Assembly: GCA_002221725.1 (NCBI GenBank)
Contig: NJFT01000345.1
Span: 1-29,492, forward strand
DNA length: 29,492 bases
From: Scedosporium boydii
Taxonomy: Eukaryota; Ascomycota; Sordariomycetes; Microascales; Microascaceae
Direction: 5' to 3'
Part shown: piece after piece, positions 10,518 to 19,186 of the stretch
How the letters are laid out: the number at the start of each line of letters is the position of its first letter
Position numbering within the stretch: the first letter of the stretch is position 1
Notes under the pieces: model-generated
What the model was told of the DNA's origin: nothing
Seen by the model: the letters and a program-made list of their open reading frames with translations, nothing else
The model's database searches: none
Translations under genes and position numbers: made by a program

Positions 10518-10860
10518 ATGGAGCGACCTGATTGGGTTGGGTAGGTTCTGCCATCCTGTTCCCGATTGAGTAGGCGCCCTAGACAATCATCTTGACATCC
10601 CCCTTCCTACCACAATCAGGACGTCCTCCCCTCAAGGGCTATGCTAATGTAGATCGAGTAGGAACGCTCACGAATCATCTATACATCAACCACCGCACCG
10701 CGGCCGGGAGGTCCTGCCCTCCAAAGCTGTTCTATTCCCAATCGAGTCGGAGCCCTACAGAACCATCAGGCGCCACTCCTACCACAATCGGGAAGTCCTC
10801 GCCTCGAGAGTCAGTTTAATCCCAATCAAGTAGGAGCCCTCACAACTACCTAAGCAGGCT
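10518..10860 (+). repeat. 88-bp tandem repeats derived from a helicase segment
   Basis: Units begin at about 10564, 10652, 10740 and 10824 (spacing 88, 88, 84), with a partial start at 10518 reading ATGGAGCGACCTGATTGGG. Each unit resembles 11969-12060 of the plus-strand helicase relic: the second reads VDRVGTLTNHLYINHRT, against ADRVGALRNHLYINHRS in the relic. The array therefore looks like repeated duplication of one 88-bp helicase segment. Because 88 is not a multiple of three, it cannot encode a simple repeated peptide. Confidence 0.7.
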
Positions 10861-11550
10861 CTAACTCCTCGTTCTGGCAAGTAGAGCTAACCAGCCATGA
10901 CCAGGCATATGCCGTACCGCCATCAACGACGAAACCGCTCGCAGGAAATCCCAAGCCCCAGTATTCTTATATCACGCGTCCTCTAAGATAACCGACCAAG
11001 TTCTCCAATCTCCATTCTACTCCCCATCTCAGCCCCCATTTTCCAATTTGAGATTGAGCTCGCCAGCATACAAACCAACGAGAATGGAAATGACGATAGC
11101 CCTGGTGGCTCCCAAAGCTGGAACTCTACCTTCTTTAACTACCTCAGCTGAGTCGGAAGCTGTGAGCAATTCTCCACTTTAAAGAGTTTCCACTATGCGA
11201 AGAAATCTTCCCTAGAACGGCACCGTGCCATCCCCACCCCCGGAATCGGTAACTAATGTTGACTCCACGCACTCATCAAGAGCATCGAGTTTCCGGGATT
11301 TCATCAATCCTTGGCTTAAGTTCGGAACCCGACAAGTCGCTCTCCTCCTTGGCCCCGAAGACGCCAATCCGAAACGCTTGGTCCCACGAACCGTCGGGAC
11401 CCAATATCAGGGATACCAGGGTGAATTCAACATCATTCTGTCATCACTCTTGGCATCTTGCCACGCAAGGACGAAAAGTAGTCTAGGCTTGCGGTTATCT
11501 CTCGAAAAGCTGTTGAAGGAAGGCGTTCAGTCGCCGAGAGAGGCTCTATC
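10861..11550. other. Intergenic or further decayed sequence, no supported gene
   Basis: Open frames are short and lack motifs. A TGA stands directly before the recognisable helicase frame at 11564, so any upstream helicase exon here has decayed or is missing. TNVDSTHS and similar stretches could not be matched to the long helicase. Confidence 0.35.
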
Positions 11551-11563
11551 TCTCCGGCGTTGA

Positions 11564-12124
11564 GTGTACAAACTCTACTCCGGTGTGCTCAGGATGGCCG
11601 GCTTTACCGCCTCTGGAAACTTCCCAAAGATGTACCACCCCGACGTCGTCTTTCTGGACGAAGCCCCTCACGCGAGAGAGCTAACGAGCCTCATTCCCAT
11701 TGCGTTCTTCCCTCCCAAGGTGTGGATCTACACTGGGGACTTCCGGCAGACTCGCCCTTTCGTCGCCAGTCTTGCGAACAACGCCCGCGAAGATAGCAAG
11801 CTGATCAGAAACCGTTGTCATGTGTGATCTGCTTACAGCTAGACCATTTGACAACAAAAAGATGCTCCAAGTGTCGCGACCAGCGGCACTTGACTGTGAG
11901 GAGTCTTATATAGCCACTGCACCAGCAGTCCTTACACCCGTTTTTTCAAGCAGTTGACCATTAGCACCATGGAACGCGCCGATCGGGTGGGTGCGCTACG
12001 AAATCATCTCTACATTAATCACCGCTCCTACGGTGGCCTTGAGGTCTTGCCCTCCGAGCTGTTCTATACTGGCCGTATGCGCACAGGGATCCCCGCTGAT
12101 GAACAGTACCCTAAATCCCTTTAA
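11564..12124 (+). pseudogene. Helicase relative fragment (motifs II to IV) split by a 121-bp insert
   Basis: Plus-strand frame 11564-11816 carries a motif II-like VVFLDEAPHARE and motif III-like YTGDFRQTRPFV, as in UPF1-type superfamily 1 helicases. It breaks at the insert. From 11943 the frame resumes with KQLTISTMERADRVG, NHLYINHRSYGG and SELFYTGRM, which resembles the block after motif III, and stops at 12122-12124. Deleting the insert plus one CCGTT copy (126 bp) joins both halves in frame through IRNRFFKQL. The sequence differs clearly from the long helicase (DEAP rather than DEAG), so it belongs to another branch. Walker A and motifs V and VI are absent. Confidence 0.75.
11817..11937 (+). 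mobile_element. 121-bp insertion element, copy 2, flanked by CCGTT direct repeats
   Basis: CCGTT stands at 11812-11816 and again at 11938-11942. The sequence between begins GTCATGTGTGATC and ends CAGTCCTTACAC and matches the element at 8776-8893 along its length. The helicase frame is continuous once the element and one direct repeat are removed. In both cases the element lies in the same orientation relative to the helicase coding strand. Confidence 0.7.
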
Positions 12125-12155
12125 TATCTCTGAGATTTCCTTGAAGGGTTTGTAG

Positions 12156-12371
12156 GTGATGTATAGTAACATTGAAATTAGATTGCCCATTGTTACCTCG
12201 ACCTCTACTGCTGATGTGGCGTCTGATGAGCTACTCGCCGCACTTCCACGCCGCTCAACCACCAAACCTGTTGAGATGTGCGTGTTGAATTTCAAGCTCA
12301 ACGACGGCGAGAAAGCTGTTGTCGATGATCTCGGCTTTCCTTTCACAAGCTCCTTTCACAGGCTTAAATGA
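12156..12371 (+). pseudogene. Fragment of the helicase N-terminal domain
   Basis: The frame holds TSTSADVASDELLAALPRRSTTK followed by EMCVLNFKLNDGEK and GFPF, which align with TSTSEEVSDQLLTALPARETTK, KMCLLRFKLNDGEK and GFPF of the long helicase (about 4297-4440). Sequence before and after does not match. In the living gene this part precedes the helicase core, but here it follows a core fragment, so the order is rearranged. Confidence 0.75.
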
Positions 12372-12415
12372 AGACTTTGGGATCATGGAATTCTATTCTT
12401 CTTACTACTTCCCTT

Positions 12416-12465
12416 AATTGGGGTGGGATTCCGGAATGGGAAGCAAGGTACGGCTTCATTAATCC
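12416..12465 (+). pseudogene. Decayed 3' fragment of a relative of the small secreted protein gene
   Basis: Fifty bases match the minus strand of 13244-13294, within the last exon of the secreted protein gene, with about 41 of 51 positions identical. All nine substitutions I count are transitions and there is one single-base gap. The two copies are in opposite orientation about 800 bp apart. Weak similarity may continue a little upstream. Confidence 0.65.
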
Positions 12466-12469
12466 GAAA

Positions 12470-13180
12470 CCTCTTTGCTCTATTGCTCTAACCAGCGCCG
12501 AGACAGGAGCGACTTCGAGTGCGAGCTTGAGTGTCGAGGGTATTCACAAAATTTATGGAGGACAGTACCTTCTTTTTTGGGACTCTATTGTCATTTCCCG
12601 GCGATTACCTCCTGTTATCTCCTCCCCCTTCAGAACGAAATCAGACATTTGATTGACGCTGTCGCTCGAAGCTTCCCGGCACCATGTTCTAAGGTCCCTA
12701 TATACATCGGAAGACAACACTCGCGCCAGAGCCCCTTCACAGTGAATTGCTCAGCAGAGGGTCCCGGACCAACGTGTTTTCCTTATTTCTCATGTCTATA
12801 CATTTCAAGTCCTGTATTTAGAGGTTCGGTGGTCGAAATCTTGGGCTCGCATCTCGAAGGTAATCAAGGATTGGGGGATATGAAGAAAGCTGTATATCTT
12901 CCAAACTCAGTAAAGTTACATGATTCGTGGTTTTGTAGAAGGCTAAAAGCTTGACATAGGTTCAACAGTTTTCTGCTAAGCATGTTACGTTCACTTGTGC
13001 TCTCTTGCAACAGGTTCGTAGAAATCGCATTAGGGAAATCTGTATTTATCTCAAAAAAGCGCTTTTTATCCCAAAAATGTCTGCTTCCTTGAGCCCTATG
13101 CTGTTCTTCCTGTGTCCCGCTCCTCGGTCCAGTCCATAATGAAGACAACCTTTCCTTTTGTAATGTCCAAGTCTCCAGAG
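12470..13180. other. No supported gene
   Basis: The longest frames here (plus to 12954; minus 12864-13331) lack motifs, and the minus one overlaps the last exon of the secreted protein gene in another frame. The part below 13185 would hold that gene's 3' UTR. Confidence 0.4.
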
Positions 13181-13185
13181 ATCGC

Positions 13186-13632
13186 TTAGAAACCCTGGGC
13201 AGCCGCCTGGGCCTGGGCGGCCTCGATTGTGGCGGCCGCATTAGGATCAACGAAGCCGCAGCCTTGTTTCCCATTCTGGAATTCCGCTCCAATTCCAGAG
13301 CAGATGCCGATTCCTTGACCATTGCCGGCACAACATCCCTCCTTGGCCTTCTTTAGCATCTAGAGAGCGACAAGAGGGGATTCGGGAGTCGTGTATTTAC
13401 CTGGCAGTCGGCGTTGGAGACACAGCCGCCGGTGGTGAACTGAAGCCCCTTCCCGTTCCCGACGTTGGACGCACCTGCGTTATTGGGAATGGCTTGAGCG
13501 AGGGCGGTAGCCGCGACTACGTACCGGATTGTCCTTTAGTACTGGAAAGACGCTGCGTTTTCGTGTTGGTATCAAGATGGGGACAGGCGAAGACTTACAA
13601 GCGAGAGTGGCAAAGAGAGTGATGCGAACCAT
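13186..13632 (-). CDS. Small secreted cysteine-rich protein, three exons, 107 residues
   Basis: Minus-strand exons are 13632-13599, 13516-13401 and 13359-13186, with introns GTAAGT..TAG (82 nt, with TACTAAAG as branch site) and GTAAAT..TAG (41 nt, short). Frames join exactly to a TAA. The protein begins MVRITLFATLAFAATALAQA, a clear signal peptide, and has six cysteines at about 43, 49, 59, 60, 70 and 84, in the pattern C-x5-C-x9-CC-x9-C-x13-C, with CVSNADCQ and GCGFVDPN. The C-terminus is an Ala/Gln-rich tail. It resembles small secreted cysteine-rich proteins common in filamentous ascomycetes; I cannot assign a function, and an effector role is not shown by the sequence. The ATG has a purine at -3. 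Confidence 0.8.
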
Positions 13633-13639
13633 TTTGAAG

Positions 13640-15089
13640 GATTAAAAATGATAGATTTTTGAAAAAGAAGGACTCCTGGTCTGTTTTGAATAGAAGGGAA
13701 AAGACTGGACGACACCGGGCCGTGAATCAAGTTCAAATGATAGTGTCTAATGTAGAGACTGAGCTGCCGAGAGAAGGACAAGACACCCGAAAGCGCGGAG
13801 AACACGGTTCTTTTGTATTCACGATCACAAGTGATTATTCATCAGATTCATCAACAGATCATTGCTTGAACCAGGTCTATCCTTCAACCCAGGGTCAATG
13901 GGGCCTGTCACAAATGGGATGAGACCCATCAATGCGTCAACTCTCCCGCCAACATCAGACGCAAGAAGTTACCGCCCGCGCATCAACAACAGGCGAAAAC
14001 TTGGTCATGGCAGGTAAGAACAAGCGGGGGGATTGCCGTATTTCATGCCACGGACTACTTTGCTTCCCCCCTTGATCTCGGCAACAGTGACCGAGCCCGT
14101 CAGATTTTTAATCATTTGGTGCGCAGAGCTGCGAAAGGAGCTGCGGCGATCGGCAATCTGATCGTCTTCCCCTGAGTCTCATTTCCCCAGCGTGGCCCGC
14201 TAAACTGGCACCCGACCTGGCTTGACGACATCTCGATACGTGTCGTGTGTCAGAAGCCGGGGGAGGTTCTTCGCCTGCAATTGAATGCACCTGGCCCTGA
14301 GTCTTGCCATCTGGCGCCGATTCTCTCGTTGTTTTGAGTGGATCGGTTACGTAATTGGAGGCTGGGCCCGAATTATCGGATCGGAACAATAAAATGTTCC
14401 GAGAATTGACGTCATGATACCTGAGACCTCGAATTTCTGTCCGTTTCAGCCAGACTTGTGGGGAGCACTAAAATGGACACATTCTCGTGTTGCAAGCTCA
14501 GTGGAGACGCCAAGAACATGATGGGGAGTAGGCGAGCAGGCAATCACGTGAGACGCGAGGGGTTGCAAGCCTTCCAACATGCAGCTGGCGACATCGTCTG
14601 TTTGGTCGGATCTCGTGTGCGTTGTTCGTACTGTACGTTCAGACCACTTTCCTTGGCCAACTGAATGCTGCAGCTGGGATCCTTCAAGGAGTGGAGCGCC
14701 TCTCGTACATGTAGGGGGCTGTGTAAAAGGGGGGAATCAGAACGCAAAACCGAGAGAGCCTCGGGGTCTTTTTTGGGGGAATTTCTAAATTAATCACCGA
14801 AATGGCTGTTTCGAGGCGAAACGAAAATGGCATCGCATTGGGCTCGGGATCTCAAAGCCTTTATTTCATCGGCAAGAACAAGAGGGCAGGCTGGAGACCG
14901 GAATGATTCAAGGTAAGTCAGGCTCCCCGCCAGCCAATTGCCACACGACAGCATGTTCGCGAATCCTAACCGCCACGCAGAGCGCTGCCGCGTGCCCCGA
15001 CTGCGACTGAGGGCACCGATGCTGGACATGGTTGCCATCCAATTCACTCGAGAGTCGCAAGCGAGGGAGGCTATTCGTCTCCCCGGAGG
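13640..15089. other. Intergenic between secreted protein and F-box gene
   Basis: This holds the promoter side of both neighbours, which are divergently transcribed. No frame has recognisable domains. A perfect TGACGTCA lies at 14407-14414. Confidence 0.4.
14407..14414. promoter_or_regulatory. Perfect CRE-type palindrome TGACGTCA
   Basis: TGACGTCA is the classic site for ATF/CREB-type bZIP factors such as fungal AtfA. It lies about 680 bp upstream of the F-box gene ATG at 15090 and about 775 bp upstream of the secreted protein gene. A single site could be chance, so use is only possible. Confidence 0.3.
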
Positions 15090-16436
15090 ATGGATCCCAT
15101 CGTAGCTCCCGCGTACTATAATCTGACCCAATCTCCGCTTTGCCGACTTCCCGATGAAGTGCTTCTCGATATCATGGAATATCTCGATCTACCCAGTCTC
15201 ATGTGTCTTCGCCAGACCTCTCGCATCTTTTTGATCCTCTTTTCTTCCCCCAGCTTTCGAAAATACCACCCGCCATGGGCCGAGGACGACCTGTCGAGCT
15301 GGACGCCCCCATGCATCTTGTCGTCAGCCGAATGTGAGAGATTCCGGTCCCTCATCGACAAGGACAAGTTCTGCCCCGACTGTCTGAATGCGCGGATCCA
15401 GGGCGACAGGAATTCGAAACTCAAGACTCTGATGACGCGCATGCTCTACTGCAACACCTGCGAAATGAAACGATCGGCCCTATTCTTTTCGGCCTCTCAG
15501 AGATTCACCAATTTCACGGGGAGGAAGAAACGCGTCTGCCTCGCCCACGAAGGGTACATGCGGATCTGCCAACATGCAGTTCTCCGATGGGCGGATATCA
15601 GGGGATGGATTGATGAGCAGGCAAGAACTGAACAAAAGTGTTTCCGCGTCACCCTGTGCAGCGATCCGAGCCATTGCTTCACCTGCGACAGCGGCGGGTT
15701 GGACGAATACAACGGAATTCATGCCATTCTCGAAAAGGACTTCGGGACGACCACCTTCACAATCACTTGGAATGCCCACGTCTCCCTGGAACCGTTCAGG
15801 ATGCCGACCTTTGAAGAAGAGGGGTTTTCCACGACACAAATGAGGCAGATTATCGAGACTTTGTACGTCGATGCCGGCCAGTACATAATTCCCGAGCCCA
15901 ATGCGTATTTGCCTATCCGAATGTCGGCTTTTGATCCCAACGTCTGCGCCTGCCTCCGGTACCGTGGCCGGGAGCGCTTCAATTGGAAACTTTTGCCTAC
16001 AACTGACATCGGCTGGAGGAGTTGCAGAGTTGAACCGAGATTGAATCTCTTTACGCCCGGCCCCAAGGGTGTTCCCAGCGGCGCCGCCCGCCCCCCGCAC
16101 TCCGTCTCCAGCGGGAGCTCCCTTTCTCCGATGCGAAGATTTGGCTTTTCGGTGGAGAGGTGTCAAAAGTGCGTGGAATGCCCTGCTCTGCACATTTCTC
16201 ACGAGCAGTCGATCGGGTTCCGAATATCCGAGTACGCATCAGCGCATAAGGTGCCGGTGGAGTGGTACGGTCTTTTAGACCCGGATTCGTACAGTTTGAA
16301 TATGGATGATGCGAGTTGCCACGTCTTGTGGTGTCCGGACGGAAACTGTGAAAGCTATTCCCATCGGTCAAATCATCGCAGATTTTCTACCCTGTTCGAT
16401 CGATATATAGATTTTTTGGAAGGAGATATTTCATAG
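15090..16436 (+). CDS. F-box domain protein, 448 residues, single exon
   Basis: One uninterrupted frame. Residues about 17-50 (LCRLPDEVLLDIMEYLDLPSL, then MCLRQTSRIF) form an F-box, the Skp1-binding part of SCF ubiquitin ligases. Downstream come paired cysteines: CPDC near 95, YCNTC near 119 with FFSASQRF, and CLAHEGYMRICQH near 150, then C.KC.EC near 365. This Cys/His arrangement is familiar from a large family of fungal F-box proteins of unknown substrate and may bind zinc. A low-complexity Pro/Gly/Ser stretch lies near 325-345. The first ATG of the frame directly precedes the F-box, so I kept it. The minus-strand frame at 15480-16202 is its shadow. Confidence 0.88.
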   Translation: MDPIVAPAYYNLTQSPLCRLPDEVLLDIMEYLDLPSLMCLRQTSRIFLILFSSPSFRKYHPPWAEDDLSSWTPPCILSSAECERFRSLIDKDKFCPDCLNARIQGDRNSKLKTLMTRMLYCNTCEMKRSALFFSASQRFTNFTGRKKRVCLAHEGYMRICQHAVLRWADIRGWIDEQARTEQKCFRVTLCSDPSHCFTCDSGGLDEYNGIHAILEKDFGTTTFTITWNAHVSLEPFRMPTFEEEGFSTTQMRQIIETLYVDAGQYIIPEPNAYLPIRMSAFDPNVCACLRYRGRERFNWKLLPTTDIGWRSCRVEPRLNLFTPGPKGVPSGAARPPHSVSSGSSLSPMRRFGFSVERCQKCVECPALHISHEQSIGFRISEYASAHKVPVEWYGLLDPDSYSLNMDDASCHVLWCPDGNCESYSHRSNHRRFSTLFDRYIDFLEGDIS

Positions 16437-17017
16437 GCGATGGTGTATACATATGGCAATCCATGTAGAAAATCTAGACGACTATATCACAGATTGGCTG
16501 ACATGTTCTGCCGTCCTTCTGTCTGCTTATGCTTGCTTGGGCGATGCCGCCTTTGCCAACTTCTGCACCAGTTCGAAGGTTAATTCTGCAATATGTTGGG
16601 AATCACTTGAGTTCTAGAGGAGATGTGTGCCCGTTCGGAAAATTTTCTACGAAGAGCTTGGATTATTCGCCGTCCTGAATATCTGGCTAGACTACTGCCG
16701 CTAAGTTTCGCATAGGCCATCTTGTATTTGTGGTGTTTGACCAGTGAAAGAAATCAAGACATAGGGCAACCGAGGCTCTCTATACGAGCTGATCGGAAAG
16801 GACTACTCGATGGCAATGCTTCAACCTTATCGACTTGTAATGACAGTGAGACGACATGCATGGCAAGGACAAGAGTATTACCATCATGTGGAATGCCAAT
16901 CTCGTTTTATTGAAGACCATTTATGGGGAAACTACGCTGATGTATGCATCATGCCTGGCACCTCCTTGGGTATTCGCTCTCACTCCAAACTCCATGCAGA
17001 ACATCTTCCGTTCAAAT
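16437..17017. other. Intergenic between convergent genes
   Basis: The F-box gene (plus) and the dioxygenase gene (minus) converge here. I see only what would be 3' UTR and spacer and no coding signal. Confidence 0.45.
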
Positions 17018-18299
17018 TCAAGCACTGGCCTTCCTAGCCTCCAGGTCCTCCCTGCGGGATTTGCTATTAGGGTCGTAATAAGGCTTCTCGCCCAATCCAA
17101 CCGCCCTGTTGCCGAAGCGATCGCCCTGCTCGTCATAATCGAAGGTGGCAGTGTGGAACACGCTGCGGTTGTCCCAGATGGCTTTAGACATGTTAGCTCC
17201 CTAGTCATAGAAGTAATTTTGAGATTATAAGACGCACCGATATCATTGGGGCTTTGCCACTTGAGCCTGACTTGGAGGTCGTGGTTCTTGTGAAGAAGGT
17301 CAAGGAACCAATCGAGCAGCTTCTGGCTCTCCTCCTCTGTAACGCCGTTGATGTGGCTAACGTGACCGCCTACTGGGAAAATACTTTTCCATCCTGTCAC
17401 TGGGTTTGTCCTCACAACTGGATGGATGGCCTTGAGTATGGAGCCGATGTTCTCGGGGGCACCACGACGCTTGTCATAGAGCTTGAACCCGTTGCGCTCA
17501 GCGGCCGCTGCGAAGCCGGGTTGCTCGAACGTCACGTCAAGGGTCTCGAGGAACTTCTGGAAAGGCTCACTGAGGATATCATAAAGGTCGTATCCGCTAG
17601 CCCAAAGGGTGTCTAACGATCATCAGGTTAGCTTATACACTTAAAATCAGCAGTAATGATGAGCACATACCACCGCCGGTCTTTGGTAGTTGGACGAGGC
17701 GAAGCGAACTGTAGTCCGCAGGGACAGGCTCGAAAGCAATGTCACTATGCCACTGGGCACGCGCTTGCTTCTTTGCGCTTGCTCCCTCTTTGAAGTTGGC
17801 CTTGTAATACTTCTTCTGCTGGACGGAGCTGATGGTGCTGATTTCGAGGTCGTCGCCGCCGAGGATTTCACGCTCGGAGTTCAGAAGGGGATGGATATGG
17901 AGACCATTGGTCTTTGGTCGACCAGTGAGCTCACCAAGCCGGAGGATGAGCTTCTTCTGCAGCTCGTTGGTGAGGTTATCCTGAGCACGGAAGAAGACGA
18001 CTCCTCGTTCAGAAACTGGGTAATGTTAGTCGATGTACAGGCCCCAAGTGATAAGTTTTATTTGTCTTACTTGTAATGGCAAGGTCACGGATAAGCTCGT
18101 CAGAGTTGGGAGATTCCAGCCACTCAACGAGGTTCGCTTTCGGATATTCGCGGCCAATCACAGGGGTGACATCAAAGGATTCGTACTGGTCGAGGACGCC
18201 AGTAGTCCTAAGGGGCTGCGGCTTACTGACCTCCTCCTTAAGAGTCTTGACGACCGTGGGGAGGGTGTCAGGGGTAGTCTCAACAGCAGTGGGAGCCAT
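17018..18299 (-). CDS. TauD/TfdA-type 2-oxoglutarate-dependent dioxygenase, likely sulfonate dioxygenase
   Basis: Four minus-strand exons, 18299-18071, 18015-17671, 17612-17238 and 17181-17018, with introns of 55, 58 and 56 nt, join to 370 residues, the normal length of fungal TauD proteins. The iron ligands are visible as H166 and D168 in AQWHSDIAFEP and the distal H326 in WDNRSVFHTATFDYDEQGDR; R338 or R342 would hold 2-oxoglutarate. GRPKTNGLHIHPL and VVFFRAQD are also typical. Known members (yeast JLP1, E. coli TauD) release sulfite from taurine or other sulfonates using O2 and 2-oxoglutarate. The ATG at 18299 has AAAA before it; an in-frame ATG at 18344 would add 15 residues. The neighbouring Dal5-type permease and the CYS3-like site favour an organosulfur substrate, but related enzymes use other acids. 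Confidence 0.92.
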
Positions 18300-18580
18300 T
18301 TTTCCGTTTTTAAGTGTTTCACTCGCAGGGGATTTCTTTCTCAAGTCGGTGATCTGGATCGGGAGTGATCTTTAACTTGCACAAGCAACAAACAGAAATC
18401 AAGAAGCAGGATCTCCGGCGCGGTTAAATAGAGCCAGGCGCCATCTTCTGTCGGACTTAGGCATGTTTCTAACTCCTGTATCCGTCGACTCGAGAGCACT
18501 AATATCTGCGCAAGATGTCGAAATCCCGAAATGCTCCCTCTCCCACCACCCTGGTTCCAGTTACCCACTGAGAAACTAAT

Positions 18581-18627
18581 CAATGGGGGAGGTTAATGCA
18601 ACCCCCTCCATTGGCAAGATGGAGGGT
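18581..18627. promoter_or_regulatory. Overlapping hairpin arms upstream of the dioxygenase gene
   Basis: CAATGGGGGAGGTT (18581-18594) and AACCCCCTCCATTG (18600-18613) pair at 12 of 14 positions around a short loop. CCCTCCAT there also pairs perfectly with ATGGAGGG (to about 18627). The middle arm can pair with either side. It lies about 280 bp before the dioxygenase ATG. Function is unknown. Confidence 0.35.
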
Positions 18628-18657
18628 TGTAGAGATATGTTCTCACCCTCATTGTTG

Positions 18658-18667
18658 ATGACGCCAC
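18658..18667. promoter_or_regulatory. CYS3/MetR-like site ATGACGCCAC (9 of 10)
   Basis: The published consensus for Neurospora CYS3 and its Aspergillus relative MetR, which switch on sulfur scavenging when sulfur is scarce, is ATGRYRYCAT. This site differs only at the last base. It lies 359 bp upstream of the dioxygenase ATG. Confidence 0.4.
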
Positions 18668-19186
18668 CGGCTAGCTAACACACACACGGCGTCGACCCCA
18701 CACTCTTCCGGGATATCTTCTGCCGTCGGTGATAAGAGTGAGGTTAATAATAGACATGTCGCCGTGTGTCTACCACCTCAAGGTCCCTGACAGGCACAGT
18801 ATTATCAACCGGTTTGTAATGAGATCTGATAAAGGGATCTTGGCGTTGCGAACACGGGGGGTATGACAACAGCAAGTTGATATGAGAGCTGTCACAGAAG
18901 GATATTGCATCTACCATCCAAATGAGGGGGGCATCATGGAGACATATGAAGCTGTCGTTTTTTAAGAGAAGGAGCATTGCAATTTCCAAATTGAAAGCCA
19001 CTCGCCCGATCATAACGCACGGTGTTCTACTCAGCTGCCAATGTGCAGGTGTAGCTTTGTTTAAATTGTAATCAAGTTTCTCTAGATTGCAGTTACATTC
19101 ACCAACAGACTAATCTGATGATTCACCCTTGCTACAGTTCTCCTGGAATTCGGCTCCCAGCTCTTCACGTCCCTGTCCTAATCTAT

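Noticed and set aside
12864..13331. Minus-strand 155-codon frame
   Set aside because: It overlaps the last exon of the secreted protein gene in another frame and runs into spacer; no motif.
15480..16202. Minus-strand 240-codon frame
   Set aside because: It is antisense to the F-box gene, has no domain and follows from the codon bias of the real frame.
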